A DNA stretch of 64,000 nt, taken from contig NZ_JAFIWC010000002.1 in NCBI RefSeq assembly GCF_017163755.1, positions 62,001-126,000 of the forward strand, read 5' to 3'. The stretch comes from Xanthomonas sp. (GTDB lineage: Bacteria > Pseudomonadota > Gammaproteobacteria > Xanthomonadales > Xanthomonadaceae). The notes beneath the pieces were generated by a model. That model saw only the letters and a program-made list of their open reading frames with translations, was not told the DNA's origin and did no database searches. How positions within the stretch are numbered: the first letter of the stretch is position 1; each line of letters starts with the position of its first letter. Below, in pieces: positions 54,320 to 63,171 of this stretch. The translations under genes were made by a program, and so were the position numbers.

Positions 54320-54632
54320 GGGCGGCGATCGGTACCGGAACGGCGGGTTCGCGATCCAGGCGGTGGCGTCCGCCGCCGCCCAGGCCGGCTTTCCCGTTCG
54401 TCGCTTCCGGCCTTCAGCAGCGCCAGGCCAATCCCTGGCGGCGCGCGAACCCCGACCGGCCAGCGGCAACGGCTTGCGGGTGGTGAGCGCGGCGCGGCGC
54501 ATGTCGCTGGTTGTGCCGACCGCCCGGCTCTCGGCCACCGCGGTCTTCCTGGAGCGCGGGAGATGACGAGCCCCCGAATGCGCAGGCCGTTTTCGCAGCC
54601 GGTCGCCCGCATGCTCGCCATCCCCGCCTGGA
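54320..54632. other. Convergent intergenic region, no gene seen
   Basis: This 313-bp region lies between the PLP-enzyme gene and the convergent isochorismatase gene. No credible frame, repeat or clear terminator was recognised. Confidence 0.5.
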
Positions 54633-55286
54633 TCAGCCTGCGCTGGGCGGTACCGGGGTGTTGAGCAGTTGCTGCTCCCACAGGTAGGCGATGCCGCTGC
54701 CTGCGGCATGCTGCTTGAACACGTCCGTCAGCTCGGCGGCGTGCTCGGTACGCGCCCAGTCGCGCTGCCATTCGGCGGCCAGCGCCAGCCACGTCATCAT
54801 GTTCGCGCCGGCGGCGATCATGCGCTGGATGGCGACCTGGTGGGCTTCGACGGAAACGCCGCCGGACGCATCGGTGATGACGGTGACGTCCCAGCCTTCG
54901 CCGAGGGCATGGATGACCGGCATCGCCACGCAGACCTCGGTCCACAAGCCGGCGATGACCAGTTGCTTGCGGCCCGTCGCCTTGACCGCGTCCACCACCT
55001 TGCGGTCCTCCCAGGTGTTGATGAGCGTCCGGTCGATCACGGCCTGGCCGGGGAACACATCGGTGATGTGGGGGAAGATGAGGCCGCCGCGATCGGCGAT
55101 CACGCTGGTCAGGATGGTGGGCACGCCGAAGGCCTTGGCGGTCTTGGCCAGCGCGGTCGCGTTGTTGACCACCGCCTGCGGATCATGGCTGTTGAGGTTC
55201 GTGAGCTGGTAAGGCTGGTGGTCGATCAGAACGAGGACCGAGTCTTCTGGACGCAGCAGCGACGCAAGACCGTTACGGAAAGTCAT
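54633..55286 (-). CDS. Isochorismatase-family (YcaC-like) hydrolase
   Basis: A 217-residue cysteine hydrolase. SVLVLIDHQPYQLTNLNSHDP holds the catalytic Asp22, and LVIAGLWTEVCVAMPVIHAL holds the nucleophile Cys119 preceded by the usual cis-peptide region. FPGQAVIDRTLINTWED is also characteristic of the YcaC subgroup. Substrate unknown for most members. It is divergent from a LysR-type regulator 184 bp away, which likely controls it. Confidence 0.92.
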   Translation of the reverse strand: MTFRNGLASLLRPEDSVLVLIDHQPYQLTNLNSHDPQAVVNNATALAKTAKAFGVPTILTSVIADRGGLIFPHITDVFPGQAVIDRTLINTWEDRKVVDAVKATGRKQLVIAGLWTEVCVAMPVIHALGEGWDVTVITDASGGVSVEAHQVAIQRMIAAGANMMTWLALAAEWQRDWARTEHAAELTDVFKQHAAGSGIAYLWEQQLLNTPVPPSAG

Positions 55287-55470
55287 GAATACATCCTAGG
55301 TTGAAGTGGAGTGGCAGGGCCTGCGCCAAGGGGCGCTGCCCCGGCGGCCAACCTTGTCATTCCCCGGCATGGCGCGGTAGCGCCGTGCCGTGCCAAGCTG
55401 TGTCGCCGATTCGGGAACGCGGGAACCGGCGCCGTTTGTGCCACGCTGTACCGCAATCGGGAACGCAACG

Positions 55471-56364
55471 TTGGACATCGAAGAACTGCGCACATTCGTG
55501 GAAGTGGCCGATGCCGGAGGCGTTTCTCCCGCCGCGCGGCGCCTGGGCCTGGCCAAGTCCATCGTCAGCCGGCGGCTCGCCCGGCTGGAAGCGGAACTGG
55601 GGGTGCAGCTCCTTGCACGCACCACGCGCGGCGCCGCGCTGACCGACGCCGGCGCCACGTTCCGCGAACACGCGGCCCGGGCCTGCGCCGAGATCGACGC
55701 CGCCAGGGACAGCATCCTGCCCACCGGCGACCTGCGTGGCCGCCTGCGCATCGCCGCGCCGCTGTCCTTCGGTCCGACCCACTTCGCTTCGGTGCTCGCG
55801 GAACTGGCGCTGCGCCACCCGCGGCTGCACGTCTACACGTCCTACAGCGATCGTTTCGTGGATATCGTCGCGGAGGGCTTCGATTGCGCGATCCGCGTCG
55901 GCTATCTCCCCGACTCCAACCTGGTCGCGCGGTGTGTCGGGCCGATCCACGGAAAGCTCGTCGCGAGCCCGGGCTATGTCCACGCGCACGGCGCGCCCGA
56001 GACGCCGCAGGACCTGCTCGCCCACGAAGCGCTGATGCAGGGAACGGAATCCTGGCAGTTCATGCAGGACGGCCAGGCCGTCACCGTGCATCCGCGAGGT
56101 CGCTTCAAGGCCGACAACGGCAGCGCGCTCATCGCCGCCGCCATCGCCGGGCTCGGCATCGCCTGGCTGCCCGACGGCATCACCCACGAGCACGTGAAGT
56201 CCGGCGCGCTGGTCGCGGTCATGACGCGCTATCCGCCGCCGCCGGCAGGCATCTATGTCGTCCGGCCACCCGGCCAGCACCCCTCGCTGAAGGTCAGAGC
56301 GCTCACCGAGCTGTTGATCGCGTGCTTCGAGCAGGCACCGCAGGTGGCTGGCGACGGTCGCTAG
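55471..56364 (+). CDS. LysR-family transcriptional regulator
   Basis: A 297-residue LysR regulator. The winged helix (LDIEELRTFVEVADAGGVSPAARRLGLAKSIVSRRLARLEAELGVQLLARTTRGAALTDAG) starts at a TTG (55471), preceded by GGGAA; no ATG gives a normal N-terminus. The substrate-binding domain of the PBP2 CrgA-like subgroup follows (GRLRIAAPLSFGPTHFASVL, FDCAIRVGYLPDSNLVAR). Divergent from the isochorismatase-family gene, its probable target. Confidence 0.9.
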   Translation: MDIEELRTFVEVADAGGVSPAARRLGLAKSIVSRRLARLEAELGVQLLARTTRGAALTDAGATFREHAARACAEIDAARDSILPTGDLRGRLRIAAPLSFGPTHFASVLAELALRHPRLHVYTSYSDRFVDIVAEGFDCAIRVGYLPDSNLVARCVGPIHGKLVASPGYVHAHGAPETPQDLLAHEALMQGTESWQFMQDGQAVTVHPRGRFKADNGSALIAAAIAGLGIAWLPDGITHEHVKSGALVAVMTRYPPPPAGIYVVRPPGQHPSLKVRALTELLIACFEQAPQVAGDGR

Positions 56365-56774
56365 GCGGGAACGCGTTGTCCGCGCTCCCGACTTCGCAGC
56401 GACGTCGCCCTGCATGACCGGCGAAAGATCGATCCGAGCGTGCCTTCGCCCTGGAGCGAAGGGCGCCATGCGTGTTGGCCAGTACCGCGCATGAAACCGT
56501 GGAAAGCCCGTATCCCGGCATGACGTGTTCGCGATCCGGGCGCTGAAGCCGGCGTCTGGCCGGTTGGCGAACGTCTTCGCGCAACCGTCGGCACGCCGCA
56601 AGCCGAGCGCGGATGATGGAGAAAAGAGCATCCACCAGGCATTGGCGCATGCAGGAACTCGAGGACTCTGCGGGGGGAATCTTGCGGGAAGCAGAGCGTG
56701 GCGCCGGCTGGCCGAGGAAGGCAGCTTCTCGGCCCAGGGTTCCATGGCGACGCCAGCCGTGCGTCGGGCTGCGA
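56365..56774. other. Convergent gap between two LysR genes, no gene seen
   Basis: The frames in this 410-bp gap lack start signals and motifs. No repeat family or T-tract terminator was recognised. Confidence 0.5.
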
Positions 56775-57671
56775 TCAACCCGCCTTGATGAAATCGACGA
56801 AGGCGCGAAGCGGCGCCGGCAGATGGCGGCGCCCCGGGTAGTACAGAAACGGGCCGCTGAAGGTCTGCCACCAGGGTTCCAGCACCGGCTCGAGCGCGCC
56901 GCTGTCCAGGTGCGGGCGCAGCCATTCCTCGAACAGCTGGATCACGCCCAGGCCGCCGATCGCGGCCTCGACGGCCAGGTCCACCGCCGCGCCCAGGCGG
57001 ACCAGCAACGGGCCGCCCGGTTCGACCAGCACGACCTCGCCGTCGCGCTCGAACTCCCACGCGGGGATGGCGCCGCTGGCGAACTGCCCGCGCAGGCAGG
57101 CGTGGCCGAGCAGATCGCGCGGATGCTGCGGCCGCCCCCTGGCGTCGAGATAGCCGGGTGCGGCGGCGGTGGCGAAGCGCTGCTGGCGCGGGCCGATCGG
57201 CACGGCGATCATGTCCTGCTCCAGCCGCTCGTCGTAGCGGATGCCGGCATCGCAGCCGGCCGCCAGCATGTCGACGAAGCTGTCCTCGACGATGACCTCC
57301 AGCTTGATCTCCGGGTAGGTCTTGAGGAACGGGGTGACGATCGCCGGCAGCACCAGGCGCGCGGCGGTGGCCGGCACGTTGAGCCGGAGCGTGCCGGTCG
57401 GGCGGTCGCGGAAGCGGTTGACCACGTCCAGCGCCGCCTGCACCTCGCCGAGCGCGGGAACGAGCCGTTCGGCCAGGCGCGCGCCCGCCTCGGTCGGCAG
57501 CACGCTGCGGGTCGTGCGGTTCAGCAGGCGCACGCCCAGGCGCGTTTCCAGCCGGCGCACGGCCTCGCTCAGGCTGGAGGCGGAACTGCCGCTCGCGCGC
57601 GCCCCTTCGCGGAAGCCGCCTGCCCGCACCACCGCCAGGAACGCAAAGAGGTCCTGCAGATCTGCCGCCAT
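56775..57671 (-). CDS. LysR-family transcriptional regulator
   Basis: A 298-residue LysR regulator. The N-terminal helix-turn-helix DLFAFLAVVRAGGFREGARASGSSASSLSEAVRRLETRLGVRLLNRTTRSVLPTEAG is clear, and the CrgA-like effector domain has GTLRLNVPATAARLVLPAIVTPFLKTYPEIKLEVIVEDSFVDMLAAGCDAGIRY. It is divergent from an aldo-keto reductase gene across a 109-bp region, which fits direct control of that gene. Confidence 0.95.
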   Translation of the reverse strand: MAADLQDLFAFLAVVRAGGFREGARASGSSASSLSEAVRRLETRLGVRLLNRTTRSVLPTEAGARLAERLVPALGEVQAALDVVNRFRDRPTGTLRLNVPATAARLVLPAIVTPFLKTYPEIKLEVIVEDSFVDMLAAGCDAGIRYDERLEQDMIAVPIGPRQQRFATAAAPGYLDARGRPQHPRDLLGHACLRGQFASGAIPAWEFERDGEVVLVEPGGPLLVRLGAAVDLAVEAAIGGLGVIQLFEEWLRPHLDSGALEPVLEPWWQTFSGPFLYYPGRRHLPAPLRAFVDFIKAG

Positions 57672-57710
57672 CGTTCGGGATTCCGTACAGCCTGTGCCGA
57701 TTGAACCGGA

Positions 57711-57739
57711 TTATCGCGCATCCGCCCGCTACTTATAGT
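57711..57739 (+). promoter_or_regulatory. Probable sigma-70 promoter of the aldo-keto reductase gene
   Basis: TTATCG (57711-57716) and TATAGT (57734-57739) are separated by 17 bp, 41 bp before the ATG at 57781, within the LysR-divergent region. Confidence 0.6.
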
Positions 57740-57780
57740 GCCGCCTCACCCTTGTTCCGGCCGCTGGCCTGGAGGCAACC

Positions 57781-58656
57781 ATGACCGACTTTTCGAAATC
57801 CGGCACTTTCTCCCTCGGCGACCGCACGGTGCGCCGGATGGGCTACGGCGCCATGCAGCTGGCGGGCCCGGGCGTGTTCGGCCCGCCGAAGGACCGCGAT
57901 GCGGCGCTGGCGGTGCTGCGCGACGCGGTGGCGTCGGGCGTGAACCACATCGACACCAGCGACTTCTACGGCCCGCACATCACCAACCAGCTGATCCGGC
58001 AGGCGCTGCATCCCTATCCGCAGGACCTGGTGATCGCGACCAAGGTCGGCGCCCTGCGGGGAGACGACGGGTCATGGAACCCGGCGCAGAGCCCGGCCGA
58101 GCTGACCCGCGCGGTGCACGACAATCTGCGCAACCTCGGCCTGGAGGCGCTGGACGTGGTGAACCTGCGCCTCATGGGCGACGTGCACCAGCCCAGCGAG
58201 GGTTCGATCGAGGAGCAGTTCGATGCATTGGCGCAGCTGCAGCGCCAGGGGCTGATCCGGCATCTGGGCCTGAGCAACGCCACCGCCGCGCAGGTGGCGC
58301 AGGCGCAGGGCATCGCCGAGGTGGTCTGCGTGCAGAACCACTACAACCTGGTGCATCGCCACGACGACGCGCTCATCGACGCGCTCGGCCGCCAGGGCAT
58401 CGCCTATGTCCCGTTCTTCCCGCTCGGCGGCTTCACCCCGCTCCAGTCCGGCGCCTTGTCGTCCATCGCGCAACGGCTCGGCGCCACGCCGATGCAGGTG
58501 GCGCTGGCATGGCTGCTCGCGCGTGCGCCCAACATCCTGCTGATCCCGGGCACCTCCTCGACCAGGCATCTGCAGGAAAACCTGGCGGCAGGCGGGCTGG
58601 AACTCGCGGCGGACGTGCTGGCCGAACTGGACCGGATCGGGCGCGGGCACGATTGA
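57781..58656 (+). CDS. Aldo/keto reductase, YdbC/PdxI-like
   Basis: A 291-residue NADPH-dependent (beta/alpha)8 reductase. MGYGAMQLAGPGVFGPPKDRDAALAVLRDAVASGVNHIDTSDFYGPHITNQLI carries the catalytic Asp and Tyr, and LVIATKVG the Lys. DVVNLRLMGD occupies the usual His position, as in E. coli YdbC, reported as a pyridoxal reductase (PdxI). ILLIPGTSS and HLQENLAA are the C-terminal cofactor-binding features. Exact substrate unknown. Divergent from the LysR regulator. Confidence 0.93.
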   Translation: MTDFSKSGTFSLGDRTVRRMGYGAMQLAGPGVFGPPKDRDAALAVLRDAVASGVNHIDTSDFYGPHITNQLIRQALHPYPQDLVIATKVGALRGDDGSWNPAQSPAELTRAVHDNLRNLGLEALDVVNLRLMGDVHQPSEGSIEEQFDALAQLQRQGLIRHLGLSNATAAQVAQAQGIAEVVCVQNHYNLVHRHDDALIDALGRQGIAYVPFFPLGGFTPLQSGALSSIAQRLGATPMQVALAWLLARAPNILLIPGTSSTRHLQENLAAGGLELAADVLAELDRIGRGHD

Positions 58657-58803
58657 GACAGCGCCCGGGCTGGGCTTTCCGCTGGCCAATGGCTCGGCCA
58701 GGCGATGGCGCGGACACGGCACGCGTGCACCCGCCGGGAAGCTGCGAACCCGCCGCCTGCATGCGAACGGCGGCTCCTCGGAGCCGCCGAACGTCCCGGC
58801 GGC

Positions 58804-59022
58804 CTAGCGGCGGGCCGGCGGCAGGCCCATCTTGGCCAGGGTCAGCGTCTCGTCGGCACGGCCCCAGCCGCCGTCGGCGACTTCCTCGACCAGGACCATC
58901 GAATACGGACGCGCCGCTTCGCCGAAGTACTCGACGAACATGGCGGTGGTGCGGTGGATGATGTCCTCCTTCTGCGCCGCATCGACGACGCCCTCGGGGA
59001 ATTTGAAGTTGGCGAACGGCAT
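58804..59022 (-). CDS. 4-oxalocrotonate tautomerase-like protein
   Basis: A 72-residue tautomerase-superfamily protein. Pro2 (MPFANFKFPEG) is the expected catalytic base, and the rest follows the beta-alpha-beta pattern (KEDIIHRTTAMFVEYFGEAARPYSMVLVEEVADGGWGRADE). The Met at 59022 has CAGGAGATCCCC upstream, a good ribosome binding site. The longer upstream frame is not supported. Substrate unknown. Confidence 0.9.
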   Translation of the reverse strand: MPFANFKFPEGVVDAAQKEDIIHRTTAMFVEYFGEAARPYSMVLVEEVADGGWGRADETLTLAKMGLPPARR

Positions 59023-59351
59023 GGGGATCTCCTGTTGCTTGCGATGGCGCCACGGGCGCGATGACGGGTGCTCCGGCGCGATGCGCGCCGGAACGGATGC
59101 AACGTCGAGGCGCCGACCGCCGGCGGCGGTTTGGCAGCGCCGGCCGCGACGCGGCGCGATCGGCGTCTCGGCCAGCGATCTTTGCCGTTCGCCGAGGTGG
59201 GAAAAAGCCTGGCCAGTCGGCAAATCATTTCAAGAAAGCACAACAATGTTCCCGCGCCGCGATGCGGTCGTCCGTAGCTGCAGCGCGCGATCCGCAGTCG
59301 CGGGCATCGTCTCCACGCACGGGATACGCAGCCTCGCGCCAGGCGCATCCC
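59023..59351. other. Gap upstream of the tautomerase gene, no gene seen
   Basis: This region lies between two minus-strand genes. A locally AT-richer stretch (about 59220-59255) may hold the promoter of the tautomerase gene. No credible frame. Confidence 0.5.
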
Positions 59352-60365
59352 TCACTCTACGGTCAGAACGATCTTTCCCTGCACGTGGCCCGCGGCGGCG
59401 CGCGCGTGCGCCGCGCGCGCATCCGCCAGCGCGAACGTGCTGTCGATGGCGATGCGGACCGTGCCCGCCGCCAGCAGGGCACCGAGTTGCGCGAGCTGGG
59501 AACCGTTCGAACGCACCTGGGTCATCGACACCGTCACCCCGAGCGCGGCGGCCTTCTCGGCGTCGGAGAATCCCAGCGGGAACACCGGGAACAGGGCGCC
59601 GCCGGGCTTGAGCGTGCGCAGGAAGCGGCCGGTCGAAGGCCCGCCCAGGGTATCCAGGACCAGGTCGAGGTCTTGCACGACGTCCTCCGGCGGCGTCCGG
59701 GTGTAGTCCACGAACCGCTCGGCGCCCAGATCGCGCAGGAACGCCTCGTGCTTGCCCGAGGCGACGGCGATGACGCGCGCGCCCTTCCACCTCGCCAGCT
59801 GCACCGCGACGTGCCCCACGCCGCCGGCGGCGCCATTGACCAGCACCGTCTTGCCGGCGAGCGGAACCGGGCGATGCGGCTGCGGCTGGAACGGATTGGC
59901 GACGTCGTGCCCGAGCTCGATCAGGAACTGCCACGCGGTCAGTGCCGCCATCGGCGCGGCGGCGGCATGCACGTGATCGACGCCGGGCGGCGTGAGCGCC
60001 AGATCCGACGCCGGCGCGCAGACGTACTCGGCATAGCCGAAGCTGCCGCCGTAGCTGGGAAAGCGGATCATGCCGAACACCGCGTCGCCGACCGCGAACC
60101 CCTGCACGCCCTCGGCCACGGCCTCGACGACGCCGGACACGTCCGATCCCGGAATGACCGGCAAGGGCACCTGCGGCCGCCAGTCGGGCGGCAGCATCTG
60201 GTAACCGTCGCGCAGATACCAATCGGGAGGGTTGATGCCGGCGGCGTGCACGCGCACCCGCACTTCGCCCGGCCCCGGCACAGGCTTGGGCACGTCTTCG
60301 TAGCGCAGCACCTCGGGGCCACCGAACCGGTGGATACGGATGGCCTTCATCGTGTTCGCCTGCAT
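59352..60365 (-). CDS. NADPH:quinone oxidoreductase-like (MDR superfamily) protein
   Basis: A 337-residue zinc-independent medium-chain reductase. Residues MKAIRIHRFGGPEVLRYEDVPKPVPGPGEVRVRVHAAGINPPDWYLRDG are family consensus. The nucleotide fold has VLVNGAAGGVGHVAVQLARWKGARVIAVAS. Zinc ligands are absent. The first Met at 60365 or the Met five residues later may be used. It is divergent from a TetR gene with palindromic operators between them, so the TetR protein probably represses it. Confidence 0.93.
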   Translation of the reverse strand: MQANTMKAIRIHRFGGPEVLRYEDVPKPVPGPGEVRVRVHAAGINPPDWYLRDGYQMLPPDWRPQVPLPVIPGSDVSGVVEAVAEGVQGFAVGDAVFGMIRFPSYGGSFGYAEYVCAPASDLALTPPGVDHVHAAAAPMAALTAWQFLIELGHDVANPFQPQPHRPVPLAGKTVLVNGAAGGVGHVAVQLARWKGARVIAVASGKHEAFLRDLGAERFVDYTRTPPEDVVQDLDLVLDTLGGPSTGRFLRTLKPGGALFPVFPLGFSDAEKAAALGVTVSMTQVRSNGSQLAQLGALLAAGTVRIAIDSTFALADARAAHARAAAGHVQGKIVLTVE

Positions 60366-60401
60366 CGGTGTTCTCCTCGCAGCGGACGCTGCTAGACTAA
60401 T

Positions 60402-60437
60402 CGGATCAATGCTCCGATTATTCGGAGCACTGCTCCG
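60402..60437. promoter_or_regulatory. Paired operator palindromes between oxidoreductase and TetR genes
   Basis: CGGATCAATGCTCCG (60402-60416, imperfect) and CGGAGCACTGCTCCG (60423-60437, perfect) are two related palindromes spaced 21 bp centre to centre, two helical turns. The arrangement fits cooperative binding of two TetR dimers. Confidence 0.75.
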
Positions 60438-60454
60438 CTTGTCAACAGGCAGCC

Positions 60455-61024
60455 ATGCGAGCCGACGCGAAGAAAAACTACGAGCACCTGCTTGCGGTCG
60501 CCCGGGACATCGTTACCCGGCAGGGCGCCGACGCCTCGCTGCGCGACATCGCGCGCACCGCCAACGTCGGGCTCGGCACGCTGTACCGCCACTTCCCGAG
60601 CCGCGAGGCCCTGCTCGAAGCCTTGCTGCGCACCAGCTTCGATGCGCTGACGGCCAGGGCGGGCGAACTGGCGGACTCGCACGCGCCCGGCGAGGCGCTG
60701 GTGACATGGCTGCGCGAGGCGGTCGCGGTCACGCACGACTACAGCGGCGCGATCGCGTCGATGGTGGCGGCGATCGCCGAGCCGGAATCGGCCCTGCACG
60801 CGTCGTGCGTGACCATGCGCGCGGCCGGCACCCGTCTGCTCGCCAATGCGCAGACACAAGGCGTGGCCCGCCCGGACATGGACGGCACCGACCTGTTCGC
60901 CCTGGTCGGGGCGCTGGCGTGGGTCGGCGACCAGCCGGCGCTCGCCTCGCGTGCGGACCACCTGTTCGGTGTGATTGCCGGCGCGATCCTGACCGAGCAG
61001 GCGAGGCCCGCCGCCACGACTTGA
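60455..61024 (+). CDS. TetR-family transcriptional regulator
   Basis: A 189-residue TetR repressor. The helix-turn-helix HLLAVARDIVTRQGADASLRDIARTANVGLGTLYRHFPSREALLEALL is clear, followed by a helical ligand-binding domain of the SbtR/TetR_C_33-like type. It is divergent from the oxidoreductase gene and probably autoregulated through the palindromes at 60402-60437. Confidence 0.95.
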   Translation: MRADAKKNYEHLLAVARDIVTRQGADASLRDIARTANVGLGTLYRHFPSREALLEALLRTSFDALTARAGELADSHAPGEALVTWLREAVAVTHDYSGAIASMVAAIAEPESALHASCVTMRAAGTRLLANAQTQGVARPDMDGTDLFALVGALAWVGDQPALASRADHLFGVIAGAILTEQARPAATT

Positions 61025-61358
61025 AGCGCTCCCGGCTCTGGCGGATGAGCGGCGTGAGCAGGCCGTCGCAGGCGAAGATCGATTGCGAGTTCGGGTCGCG
61101 GGCCAAGGGGAAAAACGCTACGGCGCCGCTTCCGGGCCCGGCACGGTTCCCGAACGCAACCGCTGCACGTCCACGGCTTGGCAGCGGCCGCGGCGCGGAT
61201 CGATCCTGCACACGCCGATTCCCGCGCCGACCGGCGCAACGCCGCCGGCCGGCCTTCGACGCTGCGGGCGATGGTCTGTGTGTACGCAGCCGTTCAGTGA
61301 CCCGTTACCGAAAAGGTCATCCATTGTCGCCGCCCAGCCCGGGGGGTAACCTGCAGCC
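61025..61358. other. Gap between two TetR genes, no gene seen
   Basis: Frames in this 334-bp gap are unconvincing. The right end carries GGGGGGTAACC shortly before the next start codon, probably its ribosome binding region. Confidence 0.5.
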
Positions 61359-61976
61359 ATGACGACTCCCCCCTCCCCTTCCACCGCCGTTCGCGGGCCC
61401 GTGGAACACGACGTCCGCGTGCAGATCGTGCTGGCGGCCACCGAGCACTTCCGCCACTTCGGCTACGACAAGACCACCGTCTCGGACCTGGCCAAGTCGA
61501 TCGGCTTCTCGAAGGCGTACATCTACAAGTTCTTCGCGTCGAAACAGGCGATCGGCGAGGTCATCTGCGCCAACTGCCTGCAGCAGATCGAGCACGACGT
61601 GCAGGCCGCGCTGGCCGGCGCCGAGGGCGCGCCGGAAAAACTGCGCAACCTGTTCAAGACCCTGGTGGAATCGAGCCTGCGCCTGTTCGTCCACGACCGC
61701 CGGCTGTACGAGCTGGCGGCCGCGGCCGTGTCCGAGCGCTGGCCGGCGGCGTCCACCTACACCGTGCGCATCCGCGAGCTGGTGACCCGCATCCTGCAGG
61801 AAGGGCGCGAGGCCGGCGAGTTCGAGCGCAGGACGCCGTTGGACGAGGCGGCCACCGCGACCTACATGGTGCTGCTGCCCTACATCAATCCGGTGACGCT
61901 GCAACACCTGGCCGATGCCCACAAGGAGGCGCCGACCGCGCTGTCCAGCCTGGTGCTGCGCAGCCTTTCGCCCTGA
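61359..61976 (+). CDS. TetR-family regulator of the RND efflux operon
   Basis: A 205-residue TetR regulator with HTH VQIVLAATEHFRHFGYDKTTVSDLAKSIGFSKAYIYKFFASKQAIGEVICANCL. The C-terminal domain resembles those of efflux regulators. It lies 85 bp upstream of the RND adaptor gene on the same strand, with a 28-bp inverted repeat between them that is a likely operator. Confidence 0.93.
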   Translation: MTTPPSPSTAVRGPVEHDVRVQIVLAATEHFRHFGYDKTTVSDLAKSIGFSKAYIYKFFASKQAIGEVICANCLQQIEHDVQAALAGAEGAPEKLRNLFKTLVESSLRLFVHDRRLYELAAAAVSERWPAASTYTVRIRELVTRILQEGREAGEFERRTPLDEAATATYMVLLPYINPVTLQHLADAHKEAPTALSSLVLRSLSP

Positions 61977-61993
61977 GCACCGACCCGTCCATA

Positions 61994-62021
61994 TTGTGAC
62001 TATTGACAATATTGGTCACAA
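61994..62021. promoter_or_regulatory. Operator-like inverted repeat upstream of the RND operon
   Basis: TTGTGAC (61994-62000) is an exact inverted match to GTCACAA (62015-62021). Between them TATTGACAATA is itself palindromic and contains a TTGACA that fits a -35 element (62003-62008). The site overlaps the presumed promoter of the efflux operon, as expected for repression by the TetR protein encoded just upstream. Confidence 0.75.
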
Positions 62022-62061
62022 GTAACAGACTGCGCCCGGACATCCCACTCCGGACACCCGT

Positions 62062-63171
62062 ATGCGGCGCCATACCGTCATCCACGCCCTGGCGTGCGTT
62101 TTCCCCTTGCTGCTCGCCGCGTGCGGAAGTTCCACCCAGGCCGATCCGCGCAACGCGCCGCCGATGGTGCGGGCGGCGACGGTGCAGGCCGGCGCCGCCG
62201 CGTCGCGCAGCTTCAGCGGGACGATCGCCGCGCGGGTGCAGAGCGATCTGGCGTTCCGGGTACCGGGAAAGGTGGTCGAGCGCCTGGTCGAGACCGGCCA
62301 GGCCGTCCGCCGTGGCCAGGCGCTGTACCGCATCGACCCGCTCGACCTGAACCTCGCCGCCGCCTCGCAGCAGCAGGCGGTCGTCGCCGCGCGTGCGCAG
62401 GCCGCCCAGGCCGTCGCCGATGAAGCCCGGTACCGCGAGCTGCAGGGCAAGGGCGTGGTCTCCCGCTCCGCCTACGACCAGGTGCAGGCCTCGGCGGCAG
62501 CGGCCTCGGCGCAACTGCGCGCCGCCGAAGCGCAGGCGGCGGTGGCGCGCAACGCGAGCCGCTACGCCACGCTGGTCGCCGACACCGATGGCGTGGTCAT
62601 GGAGGTGCTGGCCGAGCCGGGCCAGGTCGTCTCCGCCGGGCAGGTGGTCGCCAGGCTGGCGCGCTCGGGCAGCCGCGAGGCGGTCGTCCGCTTGCCCGAG
62701 ACGCTGCGGCCGGCGATCGGCTCGCCGGCGACGGCATCGCTGTTCGGCGGGCGCAGCGCGATCCCGGCCCGCCTGCGGGTGCTTTCCGGCGCGGCCGATC
62801 CGCTCACCCGGACCTTCGAGGCGAGATACGCGCTGGAGCAGGACCACGCCGAGCTGCCGCTGGGCGCGACGGTGACGGTCGAGCTGCCGGCCGCCGCGGC
62901 GCCTGCCGGCGGACTGTTCGAGGTCCCGCTCGCCTCGCTGTTCGACCCGGGCACCGGGCCGGGCGTGTGGCTGATCGCAGGTTCCCCCGCGAAGGCCACG
63001 TGGCGCCCGGTCGCCATCCGGCAGCTGGGGGACGAATCGGCGCTGGTCGAAGGCGCCTTCGGGCCCGGCGACCGCGTGGCGGCGCTGGGCGCGCATCTGC
63101 TGCGCGAAGGCCAGCCGGTCCGCGTCGTCGGCGAGGCGGTCGCCGCCGCCGGCAAGAGCGCCGGACGGTGA
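62062..63171 (+). CDS. RND efflux periplasmic adaptor (membrane fusion lipoprotein)
   Basis: A 369-residue membrane fusion protein of the HlyD/AcrA type. A lipoprotein signal MRRHTVIHALACVFPLLLAAC has a lipobox with Cys21. The barrel-sandwich halves are VPGKVVERLVETGQAVRRGQALYRIDPLDLNLA and DTDGVVMEVLAEPGQVVSAGQVVARLA, separated by a short helical hairpin (about 95-160). It joins the inner-membrane pump to an outer-membrane channel. No tolC-like gene is in the window. The stop codon overlaps the next GTG start. Confidence 0.93.
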   Translation: MRRHTVIHALACVFPLLLAACGSSTQADPRNAPPMVRAATVQAGAAASRSFSGTIAARVQSDLAFRVPGKVVERLVETGQAVRRGQALYRIDPLDLNLAAASQQQAVVAARAQAAQAVADEARYRELQGKGVVSRSAYDQVQASAAAASAQLRAAEAQAAVARNASRYATLVADTDGVVMEVLAEPGQVVSAGQVVARLARSGSREAVVRLPETLRPAIGSPATASLFGGRSAIPARLRVLSGAADPLTRTFEARYALEQDHAELPLGATVTVELPAAAAPAGGLFEVPLASLFDPGTGPGVWLIAGSPAKATWRPVAIRQLGDESALVEGAFGPGDRVAALGAHLLREGQPVRVVGEAVAAAGKSAGR

